Assembly (NCBI GenBank): GCA_002104895.1
Contig: MCFG01000181.1
Coordinates: forward strand, 1 to 60,000
DNA from: Anaeromyces robustus
Taxonomy: Eukaryota > Neocallimastigomycota > Neocallimastigomycetes > Neocallimastigales > Neocallimastigaceae
Reading direction: 5' to 3'
Length of the DNA: 60,000 bases
In this document: positions 11,324-28,197 of the stretch, one piece after another
How the letters are laid out: each line of letters starts with the position of its first letter
Numbering within the stretch: the stretch's first letter is position 1
Translations under genes and position numbers: made by a program
The notes under the pieces: model-generated
The model's database searches: none
Seen by the model: only the letters and a program-made list of their open reading frames with translations
What the model was told of the DNA's origin: nothing

Positions 11324-13903
11324 TTATTTTTCATCTGAAGATTTATCTTCTTTACTTTTTTCTTCTTTATTATTTTCTTCTTTATTTTTTTCTTTTTCAT
11401 TTTTTTTGTCATTTTCTTTTTCTATGTCATTTTCATTTCCTTTTCCTTTTTCATTTTCTTTTTCATTTTCTTCCTTTTTATCTTTTTTATTATTATCTAT
11501 TTCATGATTATCTTTAATATGAATATGATTATCCTTAATACCAATTTCTACATTTTCTTTATTTAAAATTTTACCTTCAATTAATTTCATAGATAATGGT
11601 TTAAGTATATTTTTAAGTATAACACGATTTAAAGGTCTAGCACCATAAACTGGACTATAACCTTCTTTTGCAAGCCAATCTTTTGCTTCATCATTAACCT
11701 TCATATTAATTTTCTTTTCATTTAACATATCTTGAATTTCTTTTAATCTAACATCAACAATACCTCTGATGGCATCCTTATTTAAACGATCAAATAAAAT
11801 AATATCATCAAATCTATTAACAAATTCTGGTGAAAAATGTTTTCTAAGGAGTTCCATAATTGGAGCTTTGGCATCAGCGACATTTTCAGATTTAACTAAC
11901 ATTTCAGCACCTAAATTAGAGGTGGCTATAATAATGGTATTACGAAAATCAACAACTCTACCTTTAGAATCAGTTAAACGACCTTCATCTAATACTTGTA
12001 ATAATATATTGGCAACATCACGATGAGCTTTTTCAATTTCATCTAAAAGTATTACCGTATAAGGATGTCTTCTAACAGCTTCTGTTAATTCACCTCCTTC
12101 ATCATAACCAATATAACCTGGTGGAGCACCAACCATTCTACTTACTGAGAATTTTTCCATATATTCACTCATATCAAGACGTACAAAGTTTTCATTATCA
12201 AATAAGAAATTGGTTAATGCTTTACATAATTCAGTTTTACCTACACCTGTTGGACCAAGGAATATAAAGGAAGCTATTGGACGTTTTGATGATTGAAGAC
12301 CTGCTTTTGAAAGACGAATGGCATCAGATACAGCTTTAATAGCATCTGGTTGACCAACAACTCTTGAAGATAATTCCTTTTCAATATTAATTAATTTTTC
12401 TTTTTCTTTCGTTAACATGGATTGAACTGGAATACCAGTAGATTTTGAAACAACAGCTGCAATATCATCAGCAGTTACTTTTTCATGTAGAAAAGAGGAT
12501 TCTTCTGATGATAAATTTTCAATTTGTTTTTCATCTTTTGGTATTTGTTTTTCAATATTTGGAATAACACCATATTTTAATTCAGAAGCTCTAGATAAAT
12601 CACCTTTTCTTTGACATAAATCTAATTCATTACGATATTGTTCTAATTTTAATTTTAATTCTTTAACTTCATCAATCTTTTTCTTTTCTTCTTGCCATTT
12701 ACTCATCATTTTAGTACATTCTTCTTCAGTTTCTTTTAATTCCTTTTCAAGTTTTTGTTTTCTTTCAAGAGATGATGGATCATTATCCTTTTTTAATGAT
12801 TCTAATTCAATCTTCAATTTTAAAATATGTCTATCACTATTTTCAATTTGTTCTGGTTTACTTTCTTGTTGTAATCTTAATTTGGAACAAGCTTCATCAA
12901 CAAGATCAATAGCTTTATCAGGTAATCTTCTATCAGTAATATAACGATTTGAAAGTTGAGCAGCAGCAATTAAAGCTGAATCACTAATTTGTACCCCATG
13001 ATGAACTTCATATTTTTCTTTTAAACCTCTTAAAATACTAATAGTATCTGTAACAGAAGGTTCTTCTACTTGAATTGCTTGGAATCTTCTTGCTAAAGCG
13101 GCATCTTTTTCAATATATTTTCTATATTCTTCAACAGTAGTAGCACCACAACAATGTAATTTACCACGAGCTAAAGCAGGTTTAAGTAAATTAGCAGCAT
13201 CCATACTACCATCAGTTTTACCTAAACCAAAAATTAAATGTAATTCATCAATGAACATAATTAATTCACCTTCTGATTCGGTAATATCTCTTAAAACAGC
13301 TTTTAATCTTTCTTCAAATTCACCTCTATACTTGGCACCAGCAATAAGTGAACCAAGGTCAAGAGAAACTACTTTTTTATCTTTAATACTTTCAGGTACT
13401 TCCCCATTAATAATTCTTTGGGCAAGACCTTCAGCAATAGCAGTTTTACCAACACCAGCATCACCAATTAATACTGGATTATTTTTAGTTCTTCTACTTA
13501 ATACTTGAATAGTTCTTCTTATTTCTTCTTCTCTTCCAATAACAGGATCTAATTTACCTTGAGCAGCTAATTCAGTTAAATCAATACCAAATTCTTTTAA
13601 AGCTTCTCCTTTTTTATATTTTGATTCCTGTTGTTCAGGGGCTTGAGAATAAAAACGTTTAACTTCATTATTAAATGCAAAAGTACTTAATTTATTTTGT
13701 ATACTCCAGGAAGATGATGTTGGTAATGGTGTTTGAGGTAATTTTAAATTATTGACATTTAAATGAACTATAGCTGGAGTATTCTTTTTATATGAACTTA
13801 TACTTCTTAAAGCATGTTCATTTATTTTTTTTAATCCTATTGAGTTATTTAACTGATATTTATTTATACTTTCTTTACCGACTTTACTTACTATTGAATA
13901 CAT
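11324..13903 (-). CDS. HSP78: Organellar Hsp78/ClpB-type AAA+ disaggregase
   Basis: A single 859-residue frame. The first ~85 residues are rich in Ser, Lys and Asn and look like a mitochondrial- or hydrogenosomal-type targeting region; the Clp N-domain is missing, as in yeast Hsp78. The first AAA+ module has Walker A GDAGVGKT (147-154), Walker B FIDEL (about 217-221) and pore loop KYRGEF. A full coiled middle domain follows, then the second module with GPTGVGKT near 550, LLDEIEKAH near 622 and pore loop GYIGYDEGG. Such proteins resolve aggregates with Hsp70 in the organelle matrix. In a gut fungus that organelle would be the hydrogenosome (inference). The last ~70 residues are an unusual Lys/Glu/Asn tail. 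The gene has no introns. By eye I found no strict heat-shock element in the 400 bases upstream. Confidence 0.95.
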   Translation of the reverse strand: MYSIVSKVGKESINKYQLNNSIGLKKINEHALRSISSYKKNTPAIVHLNVNNLKLPQTPLPTSSSWSIQNKLSTFAFNNEVKRFYSQAPEQQESKYKKGEALKEFGIDLTELAAQGKLDPVIGREEEIRRTIQVLSRRTKNNPVLIGDAGVGKTAIAEGLAQRIINGEVPESIKDKKVVSLDLGSLIAGAKYRGEFEERLKAVLRDITESEGELIMFIDELHLIFGLGKTDGSMDAANLLKPALARGKLHCCGATTVEEYRKYIEKDAALARRFQAIQVEEPSVTDTISILRGLKEKYEVHHGVQISDSALIAAAQLSNRYITDRRLPDKAIDLVDEACSKLRLQQESKPEQIENSDRHILKLKIELESLKKDNDPSSLERKQKLEKELKETEEECTKMMSKWQEEKKKIDEVKELKLKLEQYRNELDLCQRKGDLSRASELKYGVIPNIEKQIPKDEKQIENLSSEESSFLHEKVTADDIAAVVSKSTGIPVQSMLTKEKEKLINIEKELSSRVVGQPDAIKAVSDAIRLSKAGLQSSKRPIASFIFLGPTGVGKTELCKALTNFLFDNENFVRLDMSEYMEKFSVSRMVGAPPGYIGYDEGGELTEAVRRHPYTVILLDEIEKAHRDVANILLQVLDEGRLTDSKGRVVDFRNTIIIATSNLGAEMLVKSENVADAKAPIMELLRKHFSPEFVNRFDDIILFDRLNKDAIRGIVDVRLKEIQDMLNEKKINMKVNDEAKDWLAKEGYSPVYGARPLNRVILKNILKPLSMKLIEGKILNKENVEIGIKDNHIHIKDNHEIDNNKKDKKEENEKENEKGKGNENDIEKENDKKNEKEKNKEENNKEEKSKEDKSSDEK

Positions 13904-14118
13904 TTAAAAAATTATATAAAATATATAAGTAAAAAGTAATCAAATTTTGATTTCAAAATGATAGTTAAATTTAATTTATATGTACTTTATATGTATATGT
14001 TTGTTTGTTTGTTTTTTATTTATTAATATTAAAACTTTTTATGTTTTTATTTTATTTTTATTTTTATTTTTTGATATATTTTTTACATATATTTTATTAA
14101 ATATATATAGTTAAATTG

Positions 14119-14264
14119 GTAAATTTATAGAATTAATTATTTTACAATAACTTAATTTAAATATTAAATAAAAATGATATTATAAAAAATAGTAAATTTA
14201 TAGAATTAATTATTTTACAATAACTTAATTTAAATATTAAATAAAAATGATATTATAAAAAATA
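14119..14264. repeat. Perfect tandem duplication, 73 bp x 2
   Basis: Copies 14119-14191 and 14192-14264 are identical by eye. The unit begins GTAAATTTATAGAATTAATT. The lack of any change implies a recent event or an assembly artefact. Confidence 0.85.
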
Positions 14265-14329
14265 AAGGTGCGAAGTAACTCTATATTTATATTTTTTTTA
14301 TTTTATTTTAATTACTACAAATTGTTTGC

Positions 14330-14376
<47 letters not shown>

Positions 14377-15175
14377 TTACCATCTTTTTTTTTTTTTTTA
14401 ATTAAAAAAATAATTATTAAAATTTAATTATTAATATGATATTTACTAAATATAAAATAATATATTAATTATATATTACAATATATTATTATTATATTAA
14501 AAATTTAAAAAGAATTTTATTTTTCTATATATTTCTAATATATTTCCATTTATATTAAATAGAATTTCCATTATATTAAATTTTTCCAAAATGAACTGAT
14601 AAATTTTTTTTCTATAAGCAACCGGAAAAAGAATATAAAAGAAAATAAATTATTGATTAAATATAAATGAATAAATTATAAAAATAAATAAATAAAATGA
14701 ATGATTGATTATTAATTAATTAAATAAATTTATTAATAATATCATAAATGATCATATAAAAAATGAATGAATGATTATTTAAATAATAAATAAAATAATA
14801 TAAAAAATTAATAAATAATATTAATCCATTCATACACATACAAACAGAAAAAAAAATTTATACCGAATTTTTCCTTATCCCCATATACCATGAAAAGAAA
14901 AAAATCAAAAAAAAATTTTTTTTTTTTTTTTGAAATAAAGGAATTAAATCCGATAAGTTCAATTTTTTATATATTTTATTTTTTTTATTTTATTTTATTC
15001 TATTCTATTTTATTTTATTTTATTTCATTATATAATAAGATGTAAAAAAAACTCTAGCAATACAAATGACAGCTTTTTAAAATCATTTTTCTTTAAAGAC
15101 TCCTTTTAAAACTATATAATAAATAATAATAAATATGTTATTACAAGTATGATTTTTATTTTTATATATAAAATT

Positions 15176-15267
15176 TTAACTGTAGATAAAGCCATTTTAT
15201 TTTTCAATTTTTATTTTACTTATTAAAATAAAAAATCATATTATATAATGGCTTCATCTAAAGTTAA
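15176..15267. repeat. Inverted repeat, 26-bp arms
   Basis: Arms at 15176-15201 and 15242-15267 are complementary with about three mismatches around the core TAGAT(A/G)AAGCCATT. The 40-bp A/T-rich spacer would form the loop. It could be a small MITE-like relic or a transcribed hairpin. No target-site duplication is obvious. Confidence 0.6.
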
Positions 15268-16436
15268 TTTATAATAATAATAATTCAATGTTCATTATCA
15301 TTTGAATATTACTTTTTATTATTATTCATATTTAAATAATTTTCTGTTTTATTTTTTAATAATTGTATCAGTGATCAGTGGAATAATAAGAAAATAAATC
15401 TATAATCATTAAAACTTTTTAATTAATCAATCGAATATTGAAAAGAATAATGATGAAAATAACTTTACTGAATTTGATTCATTTTTGATATAAAATTACC
15501 AAAAATATCTATTTCAATTTTTTTTTCTTTTATAAAAAAAATTAGATAATAAAATATCTACAGTAATCTACATTTTTCTAGCTTTTAGAGTTTGAAATTA
15601 TTTAGCATTTGGAAAAAGTTAAAATTAATGATTCATTATGGAATTCATTATGGAATTCATTCACACCAACAACAATAAATATTATCTCATGAAATTAATG
15701 ATCAATTGAAGTTGATTAGAATTACGAACTAAAACTACATCAATTTTTCATTAAATAAATATATATATATAAATTGTAGTTTTTATTATCAAAATCAATT
15801 AATCTATATATATATAGATCTATGTTAATAATTATTTTTAGTATGATTATTTTATAATTAATGAATAAAAAAGAAAATTCATATTTTATAATTACAGTCA
15901 ATATACTACATTTAATTTAATATTTCTTTTTAATTATTGATAGATAAATATTTCTTCAAAAATGTAAAAATAGCGGTAACAAAATTGTAATAAAAAGCAA
16001 TCAAGTGTGGCGCAAGTTTATTGTCTCCAAACTTTTTTTTAACTACTAGTAATAGCAATAATAATAATTATTAATTATAAAATTATTTTGAATTTATATA
16101 TATATTTTTCATTATGTTTTATTGATATTATGATATATAACGATCCTTTATATTAATATTTCTTTTTCATAACTATTACAATAATATTTTTATAATTTTT
16201 TGTATAATTTTCTTGAATCAAATTATTCCATTGAAATTTATCATATTGTTAGTAAATATTCTCTTTTAACAAGTAAATTAATTTTCAATAATTAGCGAAC
16301 TAAATTATAATTTGGTATTATTATTTATTTTATTAATATTATAATACATGAAAATATAAAAAATAAAAATATAACTTTTCACAAAAAACGAAATTCATAA
16401 TATAAAAACTAAGCTATCTTTATATGTTTCTAATAA

Positions 16437-16571
16437 TTATATCTTTTTACTATTAATATTTGACTTTATTATATTATAAACTTCTCTATACTTTTTTGTT
16501 AAATAAACATTATTAAAATTTGTATCATATACATGTAATTTAATATTATGTTCATCAGCATAACTACTCAT
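16437..16571 (-). pseudogene. Coding-like fragment, possibly ankyrin-repeat remnant
   Basis: A 44-codon minus-strand frame from an ATG at 16571 reads MSSYADEHNIKLHVYDTNF, then NNVYLTKKYREVYNIIKSN, ending in TAA. Its composition is unlike the simple-sequence frames around it. The phrase YADEHNIKLHVYD resembles the segment joining repeats in gut-fungal ankyrin proteins as I remember them; this is weak. Nothing coding-like adjoins it, so it is either a fragment or one exon of an unresolved gene. Confidence 0.3.
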
Positions 16572-16810
16572 TTACAATAGTAAAAAAAATTTAATCCCAC
16601 ATTAAAAAAAGAATATTCTAAATTTTATATACATATGATATTAATAAATAAATAATATGATATGTAAGAATATTCAAAACTCATAAAAGTGTGTTTTTCA
16701 TTAAGGTAAATACATAAACATAAATATAAATATAATAATGATTAATAATAAATAATACATAAAGTAGTAGTTGATAGTAATAATATTACTAAATAATAAT
16801 ATAAAATTTA

Positions 16811-17024
16811 TTCATTTATTTATTTATTTATTTATTATTTATTTATTTATTTATTTTTATTTATTTAAAATTATTGTATTAGGACTTAACCTTCTTATTC
16901 ATTCATTCATTTATTTATTATTTATTTATTATTTATTTATTTATATATTTATTTATATATATATATATATATTTATATATTTATTTATATATTTATTTAT
17001 TTATTTATTTATTTATTTATATAT

Positions 17025-17123
<99 letters not shown>

Positions 17124-17142
17124 TTTCATTTATTTATTAGTA
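16811..17142. repeat. (TTTA)n microsatellite
   Basis: Irregular TTTA/TTCA/TATA repeats pass into an almost pure (TTTA)n run from about 16982 to 17130. The long Leu-Phe-Ile-Tyr frame across it is an artefact of the repeat. Confidence 0.95.
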
Positions 17143-17660
17143 ATAATTTAATATATATAATAAATTTTTATTTGCTAAATAATCCATATAATATAATATA
17201 ATATACATAACGATACATATCGATACATATTTGATTTAAATAAAAAAGTTTATCAATGATTTTTAAAATTTTAATTAATATTTATTATAAAATAATTTAA
17301 TTTATTACAATATGTTATAATATATTTAAAACCTATTGAATTATTTAATTTCATTTATTTAAATATATTGTACATATATTAATTCATTTGACAGGTTTTA
17401 TTTTTTAATTTAAATTTAATAATAAAACTTAATTTGATTTAAATAATTGAAAAAGAAAAAAGAAGTATTTTATACACTATAATTTAATTAATTAAAATTA
17501 TATTGGAATTTGTATAAAAAGACAAGAACCACCATTTCTTTTAATAATAATAATATAATAAATATATACAAAAATATTTAATATTTACTTTTATTTGAAA
17601 TTTTAAAAAATAATATATTCATTAAAATAGTAAAAAAGATAGAAATACTTAATAAGAAAT

Positions 17661-21669
<4,009 letters not shown>

Positions 21670-21696
21670 ATTAAAAATAAATAAATAAATAAGTAG

Positions 21697-21727
<31 letters not shown>

Positions 21728-21921
21728 TAAAATGAAATATAAAAAATACAAATAATAATAATTAAATAATTAAATAAAAAAAAAAAATAAAATTAAATAA
21801 AAAATAAAAAGAATTAATTATAAATTATGTTTATATTTATTAATTATTCTTTTTAACTAATGAATAATAACAATAATTAAAAAAAGACATAGATTATATA
21901 TAATAAATAATTATTGTTAAT

Positions 21922-21966
<45 letters not shown>

Positions 21967-22658
21967 TGTTCAATAATTATTAACAAAAACTTTATTCGTT
22001 TCCCTAAAAATCATTTTATCTTGAAAAAATCATAATATATTATATATACAATGAATTTTGTATATACAATAAAAAATCATACATAAATAAATATAATAAT
22101 AACAAATTATTATAAATAATAAATAATAAATAAAACAATAATACATTAAATAATATTGTGTCAAAAAAATCAAGAATAATTTATGATTATTATCATTATT
22201 ATTATTATTTTTATAGATTTGTTAAAAATTATTATAATTCCTTTTCTTTTTCTTTTTTCTTTTTCTTTCAGTTTACATAATAATTATAATTTTTTTAAAA
22301 AAAATGATGATTTATTTCTTTTTTTTTTTTTTTTTTTTTTTCTTTAATGTATAATCATAATTAATGTTAATGGTGTATCTAATATCGTACAAAAAAACTA
22401 TAAACAGAGTAATACTTTAATTAATAAATTATATTAAAAATTAATAAATAGAATTATGTTTTAATTAATAAATTAATAGAATAATAAAAAGAAATGAAAA
22501 AATTATATTAAAACTAAATTTTACAAAAAAAATAAAAATAAAAAAAAAAAAAATTATATTTCTTATATATACATATTTTTATTTAATTAAATATTTTTTT
22601 TTATATATTCTTATTTTCTTTATATATATATTATTAATTTAAATTATAATTATTTATT
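21670..22658. other. Convergent intergenic region
   Basis: 3' flanks of the phosphoglycerate mutase gene (+) and SAS-6 (-). It contains an (AATAAA)n-like stretch after the stop codon, (AAT)n at about 21928-21965 and T-runs. No coding signal is seen; polyadenylation signals cannot be told apart from background here. Confidence 0.6.
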
Positions 22659-25600
22659 TTAAAAATAATTTGATTTAAGAGGTATATTATTTGATTTAGT
22701 TTGTGAATTTAAAGGATGTGATGTGGGTATGGAAGTAGTTATAGAAAGACGATTAAAATCTATAGGTGTATTTGAATTAGGTTTATTATTCGTATTAGTA
22801 TTATTATTAGATGGTATAGTTGATATATTAATATTTATATTTTCTTTATTATTTTGTTGTTGTGGTTGTTGTTGACTACTAATAGGATTATATTTTAAAG
22901 AAGTAGATGATGAAATACCTAAATCAAAAGGAAGTGTTGTTTTATTTGTGTTAATTGTAGTAGAACCATTAGTAGGTATATGATTTTTAATAACATTATC
23001 ATAATTGGAATGATCTAATATATTTCTCTGAAAATTAAAATTGGATATATTTGATTTAGTAGGATTTAATATTTTAGTTATACTTTCTTTTGTAGGACTA
23101 AGAATAGGTTTAGTATACATTAAATTAGAAGAATTAAATCCAAGATTCGTTGAATTATTATTCTTAAATAAAGAACTTCCCTTTATTGAATTCTTTATAT
23201 TTGAAGTTGTTGTTGTTGTTGTTCCTGTAACTGTTCTGGATGGTATATTATTATCTTTATTTATAAAAGATGTGTGTGATTTTAACTATTATGTATATAT
23301 TACAATAAAAGAATAAATAAACAAAAAATAAATAAATAAATAAATAATATTTTTAAATAAAATTTTAAAAAAAATTAATAATTATAATAAAATAAATAAT
23401 TAATAATTAAAAAAAAAAAAAATAAAATAAAATAAAATAAAATGTTAAAATTTTAAAAGTAATATTTAACAATTATATTAATTAAAATTAATATATATAT
23501 ATATATATATAATATAAAAATTACTTTATAATCCATTTGAGCTATTGGTGATGAATATTTATCAAAGTCAAAAGTATTGGATGAGTATTTATTAGATTTA
23601 AAAGTTGAAATTCCTATAGGTCTATTTAATGCATCCTCATTTAATTGTTTTTGTAAATAATTAATTACTATAATATGATATAATATAATATAATATATAA
23701 TAAAAAAAAAAAAAAAAAAGAAAAAGATGAAGGGAAAAAATAATAATAATAAAAATATTAAAAATATATTACAATATTAATTATAATATAATAAAAATAA
23801 AAAATTAATATGAAATAATAATAATAATATATAATAAATAATAAATAATAATTAATCTTTTACACTAATAATATAATAAAATATAATAATAATAATAATT
23901 ATAATAATAAGTATAATTATTTATAATTACCATTAGTACTCTCTTCAAGTCTTTCTTTACTTTCAGATAATTCTTTTGATATTTTTTCATTTTGTTCAGT
24001 TAATGTTTGTATATTTTCATTTTTTTCTTTTAATTGTGCTTTTATTTCTTCAATACGTTTTTCTTGTTCTTTAATTGTATTATGACGTTCCTCTAATAAT
24101 TTTTCTTGTTTAATAGTAACTTCATCTTTTATTTTTGATTTTGATTTAGTAGATTTTAATTCATTTTGAAGATGCCTTATAATTTGATTTCCTTTATTAA
24201 TTTCATTTCTAGTACGATTAAAACTTTCTTTCCATTGTTTTCCTTGGTTAATATGATATTCTAATTCTTCTTCTAATTTTTCCTATTAAAAATAGAAATT
24301 TATATTGAAATTACAAAAAAAAAAAAGTATTGAATAAAAAAAAATTTATAATATAAAAAAAATAATAAATATATATATATAATTAGAATAAAAAAATTAT
24401 TATATATGTAATTATTAATATTATTATTATTATATTTTATATTAAAATATATAAATAAAAATAATATTTAATTTTTTAAAAAAAAAAAAAAGTTTTTTTT
24501 TTTTTTTATTTTTTTTTTTATTTTTAATTTTAATATATCAATATAATTATATACCTTCTTGTTTATTAATTCTTCCAAAATTTTTTCATTATTTTTTAAT
24601 AGATTATCTTTTTCCAATATCTTTTCATTTTTATTATTTAATTGATCCATTGATTTTTCATAATCTTTTTCTTTTTCTAATAATTTTCTTTCTAATAATT
24701 TTATACTGTTATTAAGATTTTCAATTTCTTTTTTAGATTCTGTATTATCTTGTGTAGTTTTATCATTTTGTTGCTGTAATGTATTAAGTTGAGTTTCTAA
24801 TGACTGTGAATGAGCTAAAACATGAGAATAGGTTGAATTTAAACTGGTATATTTTTGATTGATATTATTTAACTGTTAATTATTATATTATAATAATTAT
24901 CATAAGTGTAAAATGATAATAATAAGAATAATAATAATAATAATAATAATAATATATATATATATATATATATATATTAGTAATGATTTTTCATATTTTA
25001 TAAATTATTTACTTTTTCTTTTTATTTAATGTTTATTTATATAAATATTATATTATATTATATTATATTATATTATATTATATTATATTTTATTATATTA
25101 TATTTTATTATATTATATTTTATTATATTATATTTTATTATATTATATTTTATTATATTATATTTTATTATATTACCATTTCATTATATTTTTCTTCTAT
25201 TTGAGTTTTATCCTTTTCAAGTGATATTCTTAATTCTTCACGTTCTTTCAACATTTGTTCTTTTATTCTCAATACATCTTCTGAATATTGAACTTTTAAT
25301 TTACTTACAATTTCAGAATTATTTAATTTTAAATTTTCTAATTCTGTAGTTAATTCTGTTACACGATTTTCAGAATTTTTTAATTGAGTGGTGAGTTGTG
25401 TAACAGATTTTTCTAATTTTGATTTTAAATTTCTATTTTCAAGTTTAGTTTCTTTAACTAAATTTGAAAGATATTTTTTTATTGAAGTATCATTTCCTGG
25501 AATAAAACTTAGTGATAAATGCGTTATATGTTTAAAACTATTGGTTTCAATTATTTGTAATATTGAATTTCTTGATGTATCATTAATTAATTTTGCTACA

Positions 25601-26306
25601 AACCTTATAAATAAAATATATATATATATTTATATATAATGTTTTAAAAATAAATAAATTTATACCATTTTATTTAAAAATATTTATATATATTAGTTAA
25701 AAAAAAAAAAGAAAAAAAAAATTACTTTGGTGAATCTTCAAATTGTGAATTAATACATTCATCTAACAATTGTGTAAAACTTATTGGAAATTGTTGAAAA
25801 TCGACTAATAAATTTTGTTCATTTTTTAAAACATGAAAATCATCTTCTCCAATTTCTAAGGTATATAAAAAGAAAGGATCATCAGGATCCGTTATTTGTA
25901 TATTTAATACCTATATTATATATAATAAATGATATATACAAATTTATATATATATATATATGTGATACAATATGAATATTTTATATAAATATTTAATATA
26001 TAATAATAAAATATATTTTGAATATAATATACATATTATTTAACATATTTATAATATTTATGTTATATGTAAATATAATAATAATAATAATAATAAACAG
26101 TATTTCAACATTATTATTTATTTAAAATTTACTTTTACTCTTCCATTATTTCTATCTGAAAAAGAAAGTTGAAAATATATTCCTGAATTTTTTTTTTCTT
26201 GATCATCAATTTTATTAGAATTTGAACCTAATATTGAAGTTTGTTTAATAATTAAAGGAACTTTCTTATAATAAATAACATCCACTGATGTTGCTGTATT
26301 TTCCAT
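22659..26306 (-). CDS. SAS6: Centriolar cartwheel protein SAS-6
   Basis: Seven exons on the minus strand (26306-26133, 25910-25726, 25603-25177, 24872-24555, 24282-23931, 23667-23525, 23285-22659) give 741 residues. The N-terminal head (1 to ~165) has the SAS-6 signatures DPDDPFFLYTLEIGEDDFH and LLVDFQQFP, then the PISA-like segment NSFKHITHLSLSFIPGND (about 141-158). Phe143 is the likely head-to-head contact residue, by family analogy. Residues ~165-480 are a long coiled coil rich in Glu, Lys, Leu and Gln. The C-terminal ~250 residues are Ser/Asn/Thr-rich and disordered. SAS-6 dimers ring up in ninefold symmetry to build the basal body, so the gene fits an organism with flagellated zoospores. 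Start choice: the first exon has the only upstream ATG in frame and aligns with the head domain. Confidence 0.93.
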
Positions 26307-27435
26307 TTTAAAACATAAAAAAAAATAAAATTTTATTTTAATATATACTATTTGTTATGACTTGCTGCGCTTTATTATTTACAAATTATTATTCCTTTAA
26401 TTATTTAAAAAAAAAATAAATAAATAAACTTAAATTAACATTTATTATAATATATTTAAAAGATAAATATATTACAATAATGATAAATGACAATAATAAA
26501 TAAATAAATAAATATTGAAAAATATGCGTATTAATAAAAAAAATTTTTTGTTTCTAAAAATGTCAAATATTTTTTAAAAATAATTTTATAAAAAATTTTG
26601 TTTTAAATTGATTTTTTTTTTAATAAAAAAATTTTGTTTTTTTAAATTTTAATTTATTTTTTTTTAAAAAATTTTTTTAATGTTTTGAAAATGTTTAAAA
26701 AAAATTTTTTTTTAAAAAAAAAAAACAAATATAATTTTATTAAAAATTGTTTATAAATAATAAAAAAATTGAGGATAAAAAAAATTTTTTTAATATAAAT
26801 AAAATAAAATAAAATAAAATAAAATAAAATAAAAAAAAAAAGAGAAAGAAAGAAAAGAAAGTAAGAAGGAAAGTTAAATTTAAAAAAAAAAATTTTTATT
26901 TCTATTAAAGAAATATAATTATCCAAAATTTTATAATTTATAATTTATAATTTTTTAGAGATTTATAATAATTATCATTTTTTTTTTATTCTTTTATTAT
27001 TACTATAATCTTTTTAATTCAGTTTTTCTATGATATAAAATGATTATTCTATATTATTTTTTTTAATACTATTTTAATTTTTAAATCTTAATCAAAAATT
27101 ACCATTATAATTAATTAATAATAGTAGTAGTAGTAATCACAAGCAACCTTCATCTGAAAAAAAAAAGTTTAAAATGTCATATTAAAAAAAAATCATTAAT
27201 ATTATATCATTAATAAATTATTAACTCTATTATATAATTTATAATAATATAATAAAATTAAAAAATATAATGAATCTCATATTTCTTTATTCTTAATAAT
27301 TAAAAATTATTTTATTAAAAAGGGTTATTTATAAAATAAAGTAAAATAAAATTATAAAATAAGATTATAAAATAATAAAAAAATTAAAAAAAAAAAAAAA
27401 AAAAGTAAATATATATATATGTATATGTATTTAAT

Positions 27436-27523
27436 AAAATACAAAAATTGTAATAGTTCTTCAACTACTGATCTCAAGTACACATCAATGTTATTGCTAG
27501 GCTGCTTTGATTCTTGGAAAAGC
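27436..27523 (-). pseudogene. Fossil fragment of a Transposase_21-like (CACTA/EnSpm-type) transposase
   Basis: The minus strand reads MVLFQESKQPSNNIDVYL, then RSVVEELLQFLYF. This resembles the P-x-x-P-x-(N/K)-x-IDVYL-x-PLV-x-EL-x-x-LW block of Transposase_21 family proteins. GC content rises locally above the flanks. Only this block survives: a (TTTA)n array lies immediately upstream on that strand and A-runs lie downstream. The assignment rests on one remembered motif. Confidence 0.4.
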
Positions 27524-27550
27524 ACCATAAAAACAAATAGCCTATTAAAA

Positions 27551-27811
<261 letters not shown>

Positions 27812-28110
27812 AAAAATAATAATTTTATATATTTACTTTATATTGTTATTAGAATTAGCCTAGAAACTACCTAAAATATTTTAATAACTAAAAGTCTTAA
27901 AGAATTTTCATTTTCAATATAAATGATAATTAAAAAAGTTTTATATATAATGTATTACCAGTATTATTTGAATTTCGGTATTATTAGTAACAACCTATTA
28001 AAATATATTAATTGTTATTTTAAATTGAACATTTAAAACTAATTAAACTTAATAACAATTATTATAATAATAATAATGATAATAATCAAATTATCAATAT
28101 GGTTTTTTAA

Positions 28111-28197
28111 CAGAAACCTCCAGTAGAACAAAAAAGTATAAAAAGTTCCCTTGATTTTCAATGTGAATACAAACCATCAACATCAGTAACAATATAG
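28111..28197 (+). pseudogene. Coding-like fragment of unknown origin
   Basis: After a possible acceptor (TTTTTTAACAG) a frame reads KPPVEQKSIKSSLDFQCEY, then KPSTSVTI and a stop. Balanced codon composition sets it apart from its surroundings. No family is recognised, and no matching 5' exon is visible. It may be chance. Confidence 0.2.

Larger units (their letters stand above)
13904..17660. other. Long divergent intergenic region (Hsp78 / phosphoglycerate mutase)
   Basis: About 3.7 kb. It holds a 73-bp perfect tandem duplication, an inverted repeat at 15176-15267, a 16-bp repeat of ATTCATTATGGA type at about 15630-15662, a coding-like fragment on the minus strand (16437-16571) and a long (TTTA)n tract. 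Between about 15,050 and 16,560 the sequence is less repetitive than elsewhere, suggesting decayed coding or mobile DNA, but no intact gene can be read. Confidence 0.55.

Noticed and set aside
16771-17151. Long Leu-Phe-Ile-Tyr open frames over TTTA arrays (also at 27419-27874, 41120-41375, 41716-42246, 50164-50442)
   Set aside because: A four-base repeat without stop in some frames must give long open frames; residues simply cycle L-F-I-Y. Not genes.
27125-27170. Minus-strand TTTTTTTTTCAG followed by a short frame (DEGCL or MKVACD)
   Set aside because: A good acceptor-like site but no matching upstream exon and too short to support; T-runs before AG are common here.
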